Assembly (NCBI RefSeq): GCF_005298175.1
Contig: NZ_SZYH01000001.1
Coordinates: 3,100,001 to 3,164,000 of the forward strand
Origin: Marinobacter panjinensis
GTDB taxonomy: Bacteria; Pseudomonadota; Gammaproteobacteria; Pseudomonadales; Oleiphilaceae
Direction: 5' to 3'
DNA length: 64,000 nucleotides
Part shown: positions 1 to 8,573 of the stretch, piece after piece
How positions within the stretch are numbered: the stretch's first letter is position 1
Layout: each line of letters starts with the position of its first letter
Translations under genes and position numbers: made by a program
Notes under the pieces: generated by a model
Database searches by the model: none
What the model was told of the DNA's origin: nothing
What the model saw: the letters and a program-made list of their open reading frames with translations, nothing else

Positions 1-711
1 ATCATTGACTATGTCCGGGGAAAGAACCTCAAGGTGGAGTGGGTCATTGAAACCCATGTTCACGCCGATCACCTGTCTGCAGCGCCCTACCTGCACACGG
101 AGCTTGGCGGTAAAACCGGCATTGGTGCCCACATCGTTGAGGTACAGGAGATCTTTGGCAAGGCTTTCAATGCCGGTACCGACTTCGCCCGGGATGGCAG
201 CCAGTTCGATGCCCTGTTTGAAGAAGGTGATCGCTTCCGGATTGGAGGTCTGGAGGGCCGGGTGTTGCACACACCGGGTCATACTCCTGCCTGTCTGACC
301 TACGTGATCGGTGATGCTGCCTTTGTCGGGGATACCCTGTTTATGCCGGACTACGGCACCGCTCGCTGTGATTTTCCCGGTGGCGATGCCCGGACGCTGT
401 ATCAGTCAATCCAGAAAGTCCTGGCGTTGCCGCCGGAGACCCGCATTTTCCTTTGCCACGATTACCAGGCTCCGGGGCGTGATGAATACCATCATATGAC
501 CACGGTGGCAGAGCAGCGCCAGGCCAACATTCATGTCCATGAAGGCATTTCCGAGGAAGAGTTTGTGAAAATGCGGACCGAAAGGGACGCAACACTGGAC
601 ATGCCCCGGCTGATTCTGCCTTCGGTGCAGGTCAATATGCGGGCAGGGCACATGCCACCAGCGGAAGACAACGGCCAGGTCTATCTGAAAGTACCCGTCA
701 ACCTGTTCTGA
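1..711 (+). CDS. MBL-fold hydrolase, persulfide dioxygenase/Blh-like (5' partial)
   Basis: The reading frame is open from base 1, so the start lies upstream of the window. The visible 236 residues carry the metal-binding HVHADH motif near the beginning, a second metal ligand region HTPGHTPA, and LCHDY towards the C-terminus, the layout of glyoxalase II/ETHE1-type metallo-beta-lactamase proteins. The stretch around PDYGTARCDFPGGDA is typical of the Blh/ETHE1-like subgroup that oxidises glutathione persulfide to sulfite. A SulP-type anion permease follows 7 bp downstream, which fits a sulfide-detoxification unit in which the oxidised sulfur product is moved across the membrane. Substrate is inferred from family and context. 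A generic glyoxalase II-like hydrolase is the alternative. Confidence 0.85.
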   Translation: MIDYVRGKNLKVEWVIETHVHADHLSAAPYLHTELGGKTGIGAHIVEVQEIFGKAFNAGTDFARDGSQFDALFEEGDRFRIGGLEGRVLHTPGHTPACLTYVIGDAAFVGDTLFMPDYGTARCDFPGGDARTLYQSIQKVLALPPETRIFLCHDYQAPGRDEYHHMTTVAEQRQANIHVHEGISEEEFVKMRTERDATLDMPRLILPSVQVNMRAGHMPPAEDNGQVYLKVPVNLF

Positions 712-718
712 GGTACGG

Positions 719-2545
719 ATGAAACTGAAACAGTACCTGCCTTTTCTGGGTTGGTTACCCGGTTACAGGCGTGAGCATGCCGTCAGTGATCTCGTGGCAG
801 CAGTCATCGTCACCGTGATGCTGATCCCCCAGTCGCTGGCCTATGCCTTGCTGGCCGGGCTGCCTGCCCAGGTGGGACTGTACGCCAGCATCCTGCCGTT
901 AGCGCTCTACGCCCTGTTCGGAACCAGTCGTACGCTGTCCGTGGGCCCGGTTGCCGTGATTGCCCTGATGACCGCCGCGGCACTTGCCCCGATCGCCGAT
1001 GCTGGCAGCCCGGAGTATGTCGCCGGTGCAGTGTTGCTGGGTGTCATGTCAGGGCTGATGCTGTTTGTGATGGGCGTGCTGAAGCTGGGGTTTCTCGCCA
1101 ATTTTCTGAGTCACCCGGTGATTTCGGGTTTTATCACGGCGTCCGGGCTGGTGATTGCTGCCAGTCAGCTGAAACATATTCTGGGGGTCGAGGCGTCAGG
1201 CCATAACCTTCTGGAGATCGGCTCGTCATTATTGGCCAATATAGGGAATACCCATCTACCCACCGTTCTGGTGGGTATCGGCGCGCTGGTATTCCTCGTG
1301 CTGTCCCGCAAAAAACTCAAGCCCCTGCTCAGGCGTCTGGGTCTGGGGCCGCGAATGGCGGATATCCTTACCAAGACGGCACCTATTCTTGCAGTATTCG
1401 TAACCACCCTGCTGGCCTGGTGGCTGGGGCTGGATGCAAGGGGAGTGAGCGTTGTTGGCGACATTCCCCGGGGACTGCCGGAATTTACCCTGCCGCCGAT
1501 GGAGCTGTCGCTCTGGAAACAGCTGGCGATGGGCGCGCTGCTGATCAGTGTTGTCGGGTTTGTTGAATCGGTATCCGTCGGGCAGACATTGGCGGCCAAA
1601 CGGCGCCAGCGAATTGATCCTGACCAAGAACTGATCGGCCTTGGTGCTGCGAATCTGGGGGCGGGTTTCTCGGGGGGTATGCCGGTAACGGGTGGCTTCT
1701 CCCGTTCCGTGGTGAACTTTGATGCCGGCGCTGAAACCCCGGCTGCAGGCCTGTTCACGGCCGTTGGTATTGCTCTTGCCACGTTGTTTCTGACACCCGC
1801 TATCGCCTATCTGCCGGTGGCCACTCTGGCTGCAACCATCATCGTGGCCGTGGCCACCCTCATTGATCTGCCCGCGCTAGCCCGCACCTGGCGTTATTCC
1901 CGGTCAGACTTCGGAGCCATGCTGGCCACCATCCTGCTGACACTGCTGTACAGTGTGGAGGCCGGTATTGTCGCTGGTGTGGCTCTCTCTATCGGTCTTT
2001 TCCTGTACCGCACAAGCCGTCCACACAGTGCGGTGATTGGCCGCGTGCCGGGTACCGAGCATTTTCGCAATGTGCTGCGGCACCAGGTGGAACTGTGCCC
2101 GAAAGTGACCTTCCTGCGGGTGGATGAAAGCCTGTATTTCGCCAACGCCCGCTTTCTGGAAGAAACCGTGATGGACCTGGTGACCCGGCAACCGGAACTG
2201 CAGGACCTGGTGCTGGTATGCCCGGCGGTCAATCAGGTTGACGCGTCTGCCCTGGAAAGCCTTGAAGCGATCAACGAAAGGTTGACGGATGCCGGTGTTC
2301 GCCTGCATCTTTCAGACGTAAAAGGCCCTGTTATGGACCGACTTGGTGGCACCGAGCTGTTGGCGAACCTTGGGGGGCAGGTCTTTCTGAGTGCCTACGA
2401 GGCCTGGCAGGCACTGACCAGATCCTCTGCAGAGGCAGCTCGACGTTCTGGACCGGAGCATCGAAACCATGGGAATGACCGAGAACCTGCTCTCTGCCAG
2501 CCAACTGATCATCACGGGTCTGATATTCCTGGCGATTCTGGTTAA
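719..2545 (+). CDS. SulP family inorganic anion permease with STAS domain
   Basis: Residues 1 to about 415 are a string of hydrophobic helices beginning with the SulP signature (IPQSLAYALLAGLPAQVGLYAS); a STAS domain (about 445-565) follows. This is the SLC26/SulP layout for sulfate, bicarbonate or related anions in the inner membrane. The start ATG lies 7 bp after the MBL hydrolase, so the two are probably co-transcribed. The last roughly 35 residues are rich in Arg, His, Asp and Pro and unlike a STAS end. They are encoded in the 77 bp that overlap the next gene in another frame, suggesting the original stop was lost or moved. The real substrate cannot be read from sequence; sulfate or sulfite is inferred from the neighbour. 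Confidence 0.9.
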   Translation: MKLKQYLPFLGWLPGYRREHAVSDLVAAVIVTVMLIPQSLAYALLAGLPAQVGLYASILPLALYALFGTSRTLSVGPVAVIALMTAAALAPIADAGSPEYVAGAVLLGVMSGLMLFVMGVLKLGFLANFLSHPVISGFITASGLVIAASQLKHILGVEASGHNLLEIGSSLLANIGNTHLPTVLVGIGALVFLVLSRKKLKPLLRRLGLGPRMADILTKTAPILAVFVTTLLAWWLGLDARGVSVVGDIPRGLPEFTLPPMELSLWKQLAMGALLISVVGFVESVSVGQTLAAKRRQRIDPDQELIGLGAANLGAGFSGGMPVTGGFSRSVVNFDAGAETPAAGLFTAVGIALATLFLTPAIAYLPVATLAATIIVAVATLIDLPALARTWRYSRSDFGAMLATILLTLLYSVEAGIVAGVALSIGLFLYRTSRPHSAVIGRVPGTEHFRNVLRHQVELCPKVTFLRVDESLYFANARFLEETVMDLVTRQPELQDLVLVCPAVNQVDASALESLEAINERLTDAGVRLHLSDVKGPVMDRLGGTELLANLGGQVFLSAYEAWQALTRSSAEAARRSGPEHRNHGNDREPALCQPTDHHGSDIPGDSG

Positions 2546-3128
2546 TGCCGTGCGGGGCACCGACTGGTCGGCCTTCCGCCGCGACCAGGCCCTGCAACAT
2601 TCCTTCTTCGGGGCGGCAGTGGCTCTCGGATTTGTCTGGCAACTACGCGCGGGGATTTCCCCCGGGCTGTCCATCCACGTATTTGGTATCACCCTCATTA
2701 CCCTGATGATGGGCTGGCGGCTGGCGGTGTTGTCCGGGTTGCTGGCGCTGGTGATTACCGTGATTACCGGGCGTGAACCGCTGATTGCTTTCGCCGCAAA
2801 TGGACTGGTGACGGTGATGGTGCCGGCCCTGGTCAGCAACGGCATCATGCTCTGGGAGCGAAAACGCAATTTCAGGAATTTTTTTGCCTACATTTTTTTC
2901 TGCGGTTTTTTTGGTGCTGGCATCTCTGTTGCCGTGGCAGGCATGGTGATGTGTCTGATGCTTTGGTCTGCCGGGGTGTATACCTTTGGCGAGCTGATCT
3001 ACGAGTATCTGGCGTACCTGCCGTTGTTCATGATCCCGGAAGGCTTTGTGAATGGCGCCTTCGTCACCGGGCTGATGGTGTTCCACCCGGACCGGCTGAC
3101 AACCCTGGATCAGAGGCGCTATCGCTGA
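2469..3128 (+). CDS. CbiM/COG3235-like membrane protein
   Basis: A 219-residue polytopic membrane protein with about six hydrophobic segments. It has the general look of energy-coupling-factor permeases (CbiM family), including a GLSIHVFG segment and a conserved-looking PEGFVNGAFVTG end. The N-terminal Met-His metal motif of true CbiM/NikM is not present, and no CbiN, CbiQ or ATPase gene is nearby, so it may not be a classical cobalt or nickel importer. A GGAG lies 10 bp before the chosen ATG; an ATG two codons later is possible. The gene overlaps the SulP gene by 77 bp and converges on the RegA gene. With RegBA and a copper receptor close by, a role in metal supply for respiratory enzymes is a guess. 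Confidence 0.7.
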   Translation: MGMTENLLSASQLIITGLIFLAILVNAVRGTDWSAFRRDQALQHSFFGAAVALGFVWQLRAGISPGLSIHVFGITLITLMMGWRLAVLSGLLALVITVITGREPLIAFAANGLVTVMVPALVSNGIMLWERKRNFRNFFAYIFFCGFFGAGISVAVAGMVMCLMLWSAGVYTFGELIYEYLAYLPLFMIPEGFVNGAFVTGLMVFHPDRLTTLDQRRYR

Positions 3129-3142
3129 GAGGTAGATGTCAG

Positions 3143-3676
3143 CTAGTTTCGCCAGCGGGAATGTTTCTGCAATTTTCGCTGCAGGGTGCGGCGATGCATG
3201 TTCAGGGCCCGGGCAGTGGCTGACACGTTGCCTTCGTTGTCGTTGAGTATCCGCTGAATGTGTTCCCATTCCATTTCTTCCACCGAGGGCGGCTCGTTGC
3301 GGAGATTCGGCGGGGCATCCAGCGGCTCGAAACCCGCAAGCAGCTGATTGAGCGTCACCGGTTTACACAGGTAGTTCACTGCGCCCCGCCTCATGGCCTC
3401 GACCGCTGTAGCGATGCTGCCGTAACCGGTCAGAACGAGGATGTCCAGATCCGGCCTTATCTCCAGAAGGTCCGGCAATAGCTGCAGGCCGCTTTCTCCG
3501 GCGAGGTTCAGATCCAGAACGCAGCGGTGAACGTCGCCGGTTGTCAGCGCCTCTCTGGCTTCCTGATGGCTCCTTGCCAGTCGCGATTCTATGCCCTGGC
3601 GGCTCAGCGAACGCTGAAGAACCTGCAGAAAGGCATCATCGTCATCAACAAGAAGCCATGTCCGGTTGTCGCTCAC
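3143..3676 (-). CDS. regA: RegA/ActR/RoxR-type response regulator
   Basis: A 177-residue two-domain regulator. The receiver domain has the acidic pocket DDDD (residues 11-14), the phospho-acceptor Asp55 in LDLNLAG, and the Thr/Lys switch residues in LTGYGS and CKPV. The C-terminal 45 residues are a Fis-type helix-turn-helix (GNVSATARALNMHRRTLQRKL), as in RegA, PrrA, ActR and Pseudomonas RoxR. These regulators lack the sigma-54 ATPase domain. The start is GTG, overlapping the stop of the upstream kinase gene by 4 bp, so the pair is translationally coupled. Relatives control terminal oxidases and other redox genes; the adjacent copper receptor gene is a plausible target. Confidence 0.9.
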   Translation of the reverse strand: MSDNRTWLLVDDDDAFLQVLQRSLSRQGIESRLARSHQEAREALTTGDVHRCVLDLNLAGESGLQLLPDLLEIRPDLDILVLTGYGSIATAVEAMRRGAVNYLCKPVTLNQLLAGFEPLDAPPNLRNEPPSVEEMEWEHIQRILNDNEGNVSATARALNMHRRTLQRKLQKHSRWRN

Positions 3677-4944
3677 GCGCCGCCCTCTTTCTGGCCGTTG
3701 TGACCGGTTGCCATCGGCAGGTCAATAATCATGGTGGTTCCCTGTGCCGTTACCCGGGCTTTCAACGTGCCCCCGAGCCGCTGGATGGTGGCGTTGGACA
3801 GGAACAGGCCAACCCCCAGGCCATTTTCCGAGCTCACAACCTGCTCGCCCAGGGCGCCCTCAAGGGCTGACTCCAGCCCGTCACCACGGTCTTCAACAAT
3901 CACTTCCAGCCGTCCCCCGCCTGCCTCGCGGGCGCTAATCGCGACCCAGGACGGGCTGGCGGTCACGGCGTTGGCGAGCAGGTTCAGGACGGCCTGATCA
4001 AGCGTGGCATCCACGGCCACCAGGCAGTCGGGAAACGGCTGTTGCCATTCAATGGTTGCGCCGGGCCAGAGCAGGGTGGCGGACTCCCGCAGCCGCATCA
4101 TCCAGTCATGGGCGGTCAGGATCTCCAGTTGCGCGGTTCTTGCCTGCATGGCTGCCGAGGAAAGTTGTTGCAGGTGGCCGCTGCAGAGCCCCAGTTGCTG
4201 TTCCATCAGCGCCAGGTCATCCGCAATAAGGTCGTTGTCCGGCACTGCGGCCTTCATCTCATCCACCAGCAGAGTCATGGTGTTCAGCGGTGTACCCAGG
4301 CGGTGGGCTACGGCGGCAGCGGAAAGCCCCAGAGCAATGACCTGCTCATCCCGCAGACGGGTTTCCCGTACCTGTGCCAGCAGTGACTGTTGCTGTCGCA
4401 GGCGGCGGGCAAGTGCGCCAACGACGAGAAGCAGAATGGCGGCAGTAATGGCAAAAGTTACCCACATGCCCACCAGGTGCAACTGCGCCAGATTGGCGCT
4501 GTGGTGTTCGTGGGTAAGCGGCGTATGCCAGACCACCAGGGAGGTATAGACCGCCACGCCGGCAACGGTTACCGCGATGCTATGGCTCAGTGGCACCAGG
4601 ATAATGGCAACGGCAATGGGCAGCAGCAGTAGCGAAACCAGCGGGTTGGTATAGCCGCCGGTGAAGTAAAGCCAGGCGCCGATCAGCAGCAGGTCGATGG
4701 TCAGAACCAGGCTGACCGTCGCCGTGGAACGAGGCGGCCGTCGGGTAAACCAGAGCCAGCCCAGTGTAGCCACAACGGCATATACCAGGCACAGGATCAG
4801 GGCTTCGGTCTGGTGCGCCAGAGTTACCATGGCCTCTGCAACGCCGATTGCGATCAGCTGAAGCACGACAAGCGTCAGCCGCATCCCCAGCAGGTAGCGG
4901 GCGGACTGTTGAAAACCGGTCTGAGAGTGGGTGAGCCATTCCAT
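3673..4944 (-). CDS. regB: RegB/PrrB/RoxS-type redox sensor histidine kinase
   Basis: A 423-residue membrane kinase with about six transmembrane segments in residues 15-180, then a HisKA-type dimerisation helix and an ATPase domain. The phospho-accepting His214 sits in AVAHRLGTPLN, the RegB-type H-box. The periplasmic-side GGYTNP motif (residues 96-101) matches the ubiquinone-sensing loop of RegB. Cys254 lies 40 residues after the His, the same distance as the redox-active Cys265 from His225 in Rhodobacter RegB, which suggests that the cysteine switch is kept. N and G boxes are visible (LNLLANAV, EDRGDGL, GLGVGLFLS). It overlaps regA by 4 bp. Membrane location, quinone and thiol sensing follow from the family. 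Confidence 0.9.
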   Translation of the reverse strand: MEWLTHSQTGFQQSARYLLGMRLTLVVLQLIAIGVAEAMVTLAHQTEALILCLVYAVVATLGWLWFTRRPPRSTATVSLVLTIDLLLIGAWLYFTGGYTNPLVSLLLLPIAVAIILVPLSHSIAVTVAGVAVYTSLVVWHTPLTHEHHSANLAQLHLVGMWVTFAITAAILLLVVGALARRLRQQQSLLAQVRETRLRDEQVIALGLSAAAVAHRLGTPLNTMTLLVDEMKAAVPDNDLIADDLALMEQQLGLCSGHLQQLSSAAMQARTAQLEILTAHDWMMRLRESATLLWPGATIEWQQPFPDCLVAVDATLDQAVLNLLANAVTASPSWVAISAREAGGGRLEVIVEDRGDGLESALEGALGEQVVSSENGLGVGLFLSNATIQRLGGTLKARVTAQGTTMIIDLPMATGHNGQKEGGA

Positions 4945-5062
4945 GGACGGGATTCTAGCAGCAGAGGCCGGTAAATGGTGGGAAATTGGGTGCCTGATTG
5001 CCGGGGGTCAATCGGGGAAGTAACAGACCAGTTCCGGGCTGCTGGTGCCCCATCGGCCGGGA

Positions 5063-5134
5063 TCAATCAGCAGGGTTGCGGTGCAGGAAGTCCTGGAAGA
5101 TGGGTTCCAGCTTTTCATCAAGTTTTGCAGTCAT
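5063..5134 (-). pseudogene. Short frame of 23 codons, possible remnant of a gene's 5' end
   Basis: On the minus strand an ATG at 5134 follows a GAGGG ribosome-binding site about 10 bp upstream and opens a frame of 23 residues ending in KLEPIFQDFLHRNPAD, then TGA. The tail resembles the first residues of NADP-type glutamate dehydrogenases, which have a FL..V..R(D/N)P start, but this is a resemblance recalled from memory and not a search result. Nothing further downstream continues the similarity. It could be a broken gene, a small leader peptide, or chance. The remaining intergenic sequence 4945-5332 holds the dyads described separately. Confidence 0.3.
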
Positions 5135-5217
5135 ATGGGGTAAACCCTCGGGATACGCGTATTGAGCGCCGTAAAACGGCGGCTGCTTAAAAAAGGATTT
5201 TTAGATGTACACGAAAT

Positions 5218-5244
5218 ACCCCTAAAGGGGTGCGACATTGTGTC
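5218..5244 (+). promoter_or_regulatory. Two adjacent dyads upstream of the copper receptor gene
   Basis: ACCCCT-AA-AGGGGT (5218-5231) is a perfect inverted repeat with 6-bp arms. It is followed within 3 bp by GACA-TTG-TGTC (5234-5244), part of GCGACATTGTGTC. They lie about 90-115 bp before the chosen start of the TonB-dependent receptor and between that gene and the divergent regBA pair. The second dyad resembles the GCGAC-like half sites bound by RegA-type regulators, but a convincing match to a published consensus cannot be claimed. A metal-responsive repressor is equally possible. Confidence 0.4.
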
Positions 5245-5332
5245 TCAAGCCATGATCGGCCTGGCCCCTTACACTTCCGCCTATCCAGAAAATCTGTCTA
5301 GCCACTCGTGCATCAATAAGGACCCCTTCCTA

Positions 5333-7348
5333 ATGGTAATCAGACACCTGGCTCGTTGTATCGGCCTGAGCCTGGCCGGTTGTGCCATCACCCCGTTGGT
5401 TCAGGCAGAAACCGAATCAGCGGACCAGCTGTTGATCCGGGTTACTGAGGGCCGTTCGGCGGAAATGGCCCGGTTGAACCAGGCGGCGGTGTCGCCCGAG
5501 CCTGTGCAGCGCCTCTCCGGTGGCCCTTCGGTGTCTCTCTCCCGCATGGGTGGCCGGGGCCTGGATCCGGTGGTCCGAGGCCAGGGCCAGGAGCGTGTGG
5601 ATGTGCTTCTGGATGGCATACGGGTGGAAGGGGCCTGCCCCAATCGCATGGACCCGCCAACCAGTCGCCTGAGTGCAGCGCTGGCACCGTTACTGGAGGT
5701 CCGTACCAGCAATCAGACCCTGCGCTGGGGGCCCATTACTGGAGGGCAGGTGATCGCAACCACCGCCGAACCATCTTTCAATGGCGCTGCTACAACGGGC
5801 CACCTGACTGTGGGCGGCTCAGACAACGGCAATGCCAAACTGATCAACGGCAGCGCCGCTGTTGGCAACAAGAGTGCCTGGCTAAGGCTGGCGGGCGGTT
5901 ACGACGAGGCTGACGATTACGAGGATGGTGACGGCAATGAGGTTCGCACTGCTTACAAAAACGCTGAAGCTAGGGTTGATGCGGCGTGGAAAGCGGACAA
6001 CGGTTTCTATATCAAGGGGCTGGTGAGTCGTCAGGAGGAGCGGGACGTGAAATACGCCGGTTCCGGCATGGACGCGCCTAAAACGGATACAGACATCCTG
6101 CGCCTGGAACTGGGCGCACCGGTGGGCAACGGGGACTGGAACCTGCTCGCCTGGCAGGCGGATGTGGATCACATCATGGACAACTTCAGTCTCCGTGAAG
6201 CCACCATGAAAATGCTCACTGCTTCCGAGACTGAAACCCGAGGCCTGCGGCTGACCCTGGACCAGAGCCCCGATGCCAGAACCGACTGGGCCATTGGTGC
6301 CGATGTTGAAACCAACAACTGGCACGCGGAGCGCTTCGGCGGCGCCAGTCTTGATAGCCTTACCTCGGTTCTCTGGCCCGATGTGGACCGGGACCGCTTC
6401 GGAGTCTTTGCCGAAAGGTTTTACCGCGTAACACCGGCGCTCAAGCTCGGCGGGGGTGTCCGTTATGATCGTGTCGAAATGTCCGCTGCTGCCTCTGGCA
6501 AAGTTTTCGGCAGCGGCATGATGGCCATGTCAGCGGCGGATGCCTACCAGAGTATCTACGGCACCACCAGCACCGACGTTGCCGATGATAATGTCAGTGG
6601 TTTTATCAGCAGTGACTGGCGCCTCTCACCCATCCAGTCGATGGTGGTTACGGCGAGCCACAGTGTCCGGAGCCCGGGGGTGACCGAGCGTTATATTGCC
6701 AGTTGGAACAACATGGACCCTTCCCGGCGTTGGGTTGGCAATCCCGCTCTGGATACCGAGAAGCACCACAAACTTGAACTGGCTTTGCCGGGCCGGAGCA
6801 ACGGCTGGCACTGGCGCCCTGCGGTGTGGGTGGATCAGGTCGATGATTTTGTCCTTCGCACCCGCAACCAGGATCAGGTCAGCGTTTACCGCAACATCGA
6901 TGCCCGCCTGCTGGGTGTGGAAGCGCAGCTGGGCTGGAGCAATGGCACCTGGAGCACCAATAGCAGCCTGGCGTCCGTCCGCGGCGAAAACCGGGATGAC
7001 AACAAGTCTCTGCCACAGATTCCGCCGGTACAGTTCCTCCAGACCCTCGGCTGGCAGCGCATGGGCCATGCCATTGAGGCGGAGTGGGTGCTGGCCCGCC
7101 GCCAGGACCGCATCGACCCCCAGTCCGGCCAGGATGCCGGCACCTCACCCGGCTACGGCGTTTTCAACCTCTCCGGCAGCCACCCGCTGGTGGACGACCT
7201 CAGCGTTAGCTGGGCCGTCGATAACCTGTTCGATAACACCTGGGCGCCCCATGTCAGCCGGGCCAATACCGATCCATTCAACCCGGAAGCCGTAAGGGTG
7301 AATGAGCCCGGGAGAACCCTTCGTGTCGCACTGACGGCCAGGTGGTAA
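5333..7348 (+). CDS. oprC: TonB-dependent copper receptor, OprC/NosA family
   Basis: The chosen ATG follows AAGGA at 10 bp and starts with a Sec signal peptide ending near VQA (residue 25); an in-frame ATG 171 bp upstream would add an unlikely leader. The plug domain contains RGQGQERVDVLLDGIRV. The copper ligands of OprC are recognisable: CPNRM (Cys102, Met106, the CxxxM motif) and HIM (His280, Met282, the HxM motif). The 671-residue protein ends in an aromatic Trp after a beta-barrel strand (LRVALTARW), as required for barrel insertion. It imports copper across the outer membrane using TonB energy. It stands alone, divergent from regBA, and ends at a strong terminator. Confidence 0.9.
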   Translation: MVIRHLARCIGLSLAGCAITPLVQAETESADQLLIRVTEGRSAEMARLNQAAVSPEPVQRLSGGPSVSLSRMGGRGLDPVVRGQGQERVDVLLDGIRVEGACPNRMDPPTSRLSAALAPLLEVRTSNQTLRWGPITGGQVIATTAEPSFNGAATTGHLTVGGSDNGNAKLINGSAAVGNKSAWLRLAGGYDEADDYEDGDGNEVRTAYKNAEARVDAAWKADNGFYIKGLVSRQEERDVKYAGSGMDAPKTDTDILRLELGAPVGNGDWNLLAWQADVDHIMDNFSLREATMKMLTASETETRGLRLTLDQSPDARTDWAIGADVETNNWHAERFGGASLDSLTSVLWPDVDRDRFGVFAERFYRVTPALKLGGGVRYDRVEMSAAASGKVFGSGMMAMSAADAYQSIYGTTSTDVADDNVSGFISSDWRLSPIQSMVVTASHSVRSPGVTERYIASWNNMDPSRRWVGNPALDTEKHHKLELALPGRSNGWHWRPAVWVDQVDDFVLRTRNQDQVSVYRNIDARLLGVEAQLGWSNGTWSTNSSLASVRGENRDDNKSLPQIPPVQFLQTLGWQRMGHAIEAEWVLARRQDRIDPQSGQDAGTSPGYGVFNLSGSHPLVDDLSVSWAVDNLFDNTWAPHVSRANTDPFNPEAVRVNEPGRTLRVALTARW

Positions 7349-7397
7349 GTCCTCAAATGGCGGTTACCCGCTTCTCATAGCGGGCGGGTGACATTGC

Positions 7398-7437
7398 GCC
7401 CCGGGTGGAACCAACTCCTTCACCCGGGGCTTTTTTT
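7398..7437 (+). terminator. Rho-independent terminator after the copper receptor gene
   Basis: GCCCCGGGTG (7398-7407) pairs perfectly with CACCCGGGGC (7421-7430), a 10-bp GC-rich stem with a 13-base loop, followed directly by seven T residues. It lies 50 bp after the receptor stop codon. Confidence 0.93.
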
Positions 7438-7523
7438 GTCCGGGCTCAATGTAAGACACTTACCCACCTGTTAAACTTTCATCAATCAAAGGAATAACCT
7501 TATAACCTTACTGAGAGGTTGGC

Positions 7524-8573
7524 ATGTGTCATCTCGGTCGCCTTTTTACCACTCTGCTGCTCATGGTGCCTGCACTGGCAGCTGCGCAACCTGCCTTTGA
7601 GGCCGTCGAGCGCCTTACTTTTCATGAAACCATTCACCTGGACGGCGTTATCGAAGCTGTCCAGCAGAGCACCGTCTCTGCCCAGACCAGTGGCACAGTC
7701 CAGAGCCTGCCTTTTGATGTCGATGACTCGGTTGCCGCCGGGGATGTGATCGTCCAGCTGGAGGACAGCGAGCAGCGTTCCCGCTTGCGCCAGGCCCAGG
7801 CCGGGCTGGAAGAGGCGGAAGCGGCGCTCGCGGATGCGCGGCAACAATTCGAGCGCATTGAAGCCGTCCATGAAAGGGGACTGGTGTCCCGCCAGGAATT
7901 TGATCAGGCCCGCAACAATCTGGCCGCCGCCCGGGCCAGGGTGGAGCGTGCCAGCGCCGCGGTTTCCGAAGCACAGGAGCAGCTGTCCTATACCCGTGTG
8001 GTGGCGCCCTATGGCGGCATCCTCACCGAGCGCCATGTGGAGCTGGGCGAGTCCGTAAACCCTGGTCAACCGCTGCTCAGCGGGCTGTCCCTGGAACAGC
8101 TCCGGGTCGTGGTTGAGCTGCCACAGAAGTATACGGAACTGGCACGCACCGAGCGCCAGGCCATGGTTACCCTTACCGACGGTCGGGTGTTGGAAACCGG
8201 CGAAATGACGTTCTACCCCTACGCCAATCCGCAAACCCATACGTTTCGGCTGCGAATGCGTTTGAACGAACCCAATGGCTCCCTGTTTCCCGGCATGCTG
8301 GTGAAAGTCGGCGTGCCGGTTGCGAGCCGTGAGGCGCTATGGGTGCCGGCCAGCAGCCTGATCCATCGCAGCGAACTCAGGGCGGTGTTTGTGCTGGATG
8401 ACCAGGACCGACCGCGGCTGCGTCAGGTGCGTACCGGGGTAAGGGACAACGGCCGGCTTGAGATTCTGGCAGGGCTCAGTGAGGGCGAGCGGGTGGTTAC
8501 CAACCCGTCGGAGCTGGTTGGCAGTGAACGACTGAATCTTGTCACCGAGCCGGACGCGGAGGCGAACCCGTGA
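7524..8573 (+). CDS. RND efflux periplasmic adaptor (membrane fusion protein)
   Basis: A 349-residue protein with an N-terminal signal peptide (cleavage near ALAAA, residue 21). It has a lipoyl/barrel-sandwich half (VSAQTSGTVQSLPFDVDDSVAAGDVIVQLED), an alpha-helical hairpin (about residues 80-145, Gln/Glu/Ala rich), the second lipoyl half (VVAPYGGILTERHVELGESV), and C-terminal beta-barrel and membrane-proximal domains. This is the standard order for adaptors that link an inner-membrane RND pump to a TolC-type channel. GAGAGG precedes the ATG. The downstream pump gene overlaps by 4 bp. No TolC gene is in the window, so the channel is encoded elsewhere. Substrate is unknown. Confidence 0.9.
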   Translation: MCHLGRLFTTLLLMVPALAAAQPAFEAVERLTFHETIHLDGVIEAVQQSTVSAQTSGTVQSLPFDVDDSVAAGDVIVQLEDSEQRSRLRQAQAGLEEAEAALADARQQFERIEAVHERGLVSRQEFDQARNNLAAARARVERASAAVSEAQEQLSYTRVVAPYGGILTERHVELGESVNPGQPLLSGLSLEQLRVVVELPQKYTELARTERQAMVTLTDGRVLETGEMTFYPYANPQTHTFRLRMRLNEPNGSLFPGMLVKVGVPVASREALWVPASSLIHRSELRAVFVLDDQDRPRLRQVRTGVRDNGRLEILAGLSEGERVVTNPSELVGSERLNLVTEPDAEANP

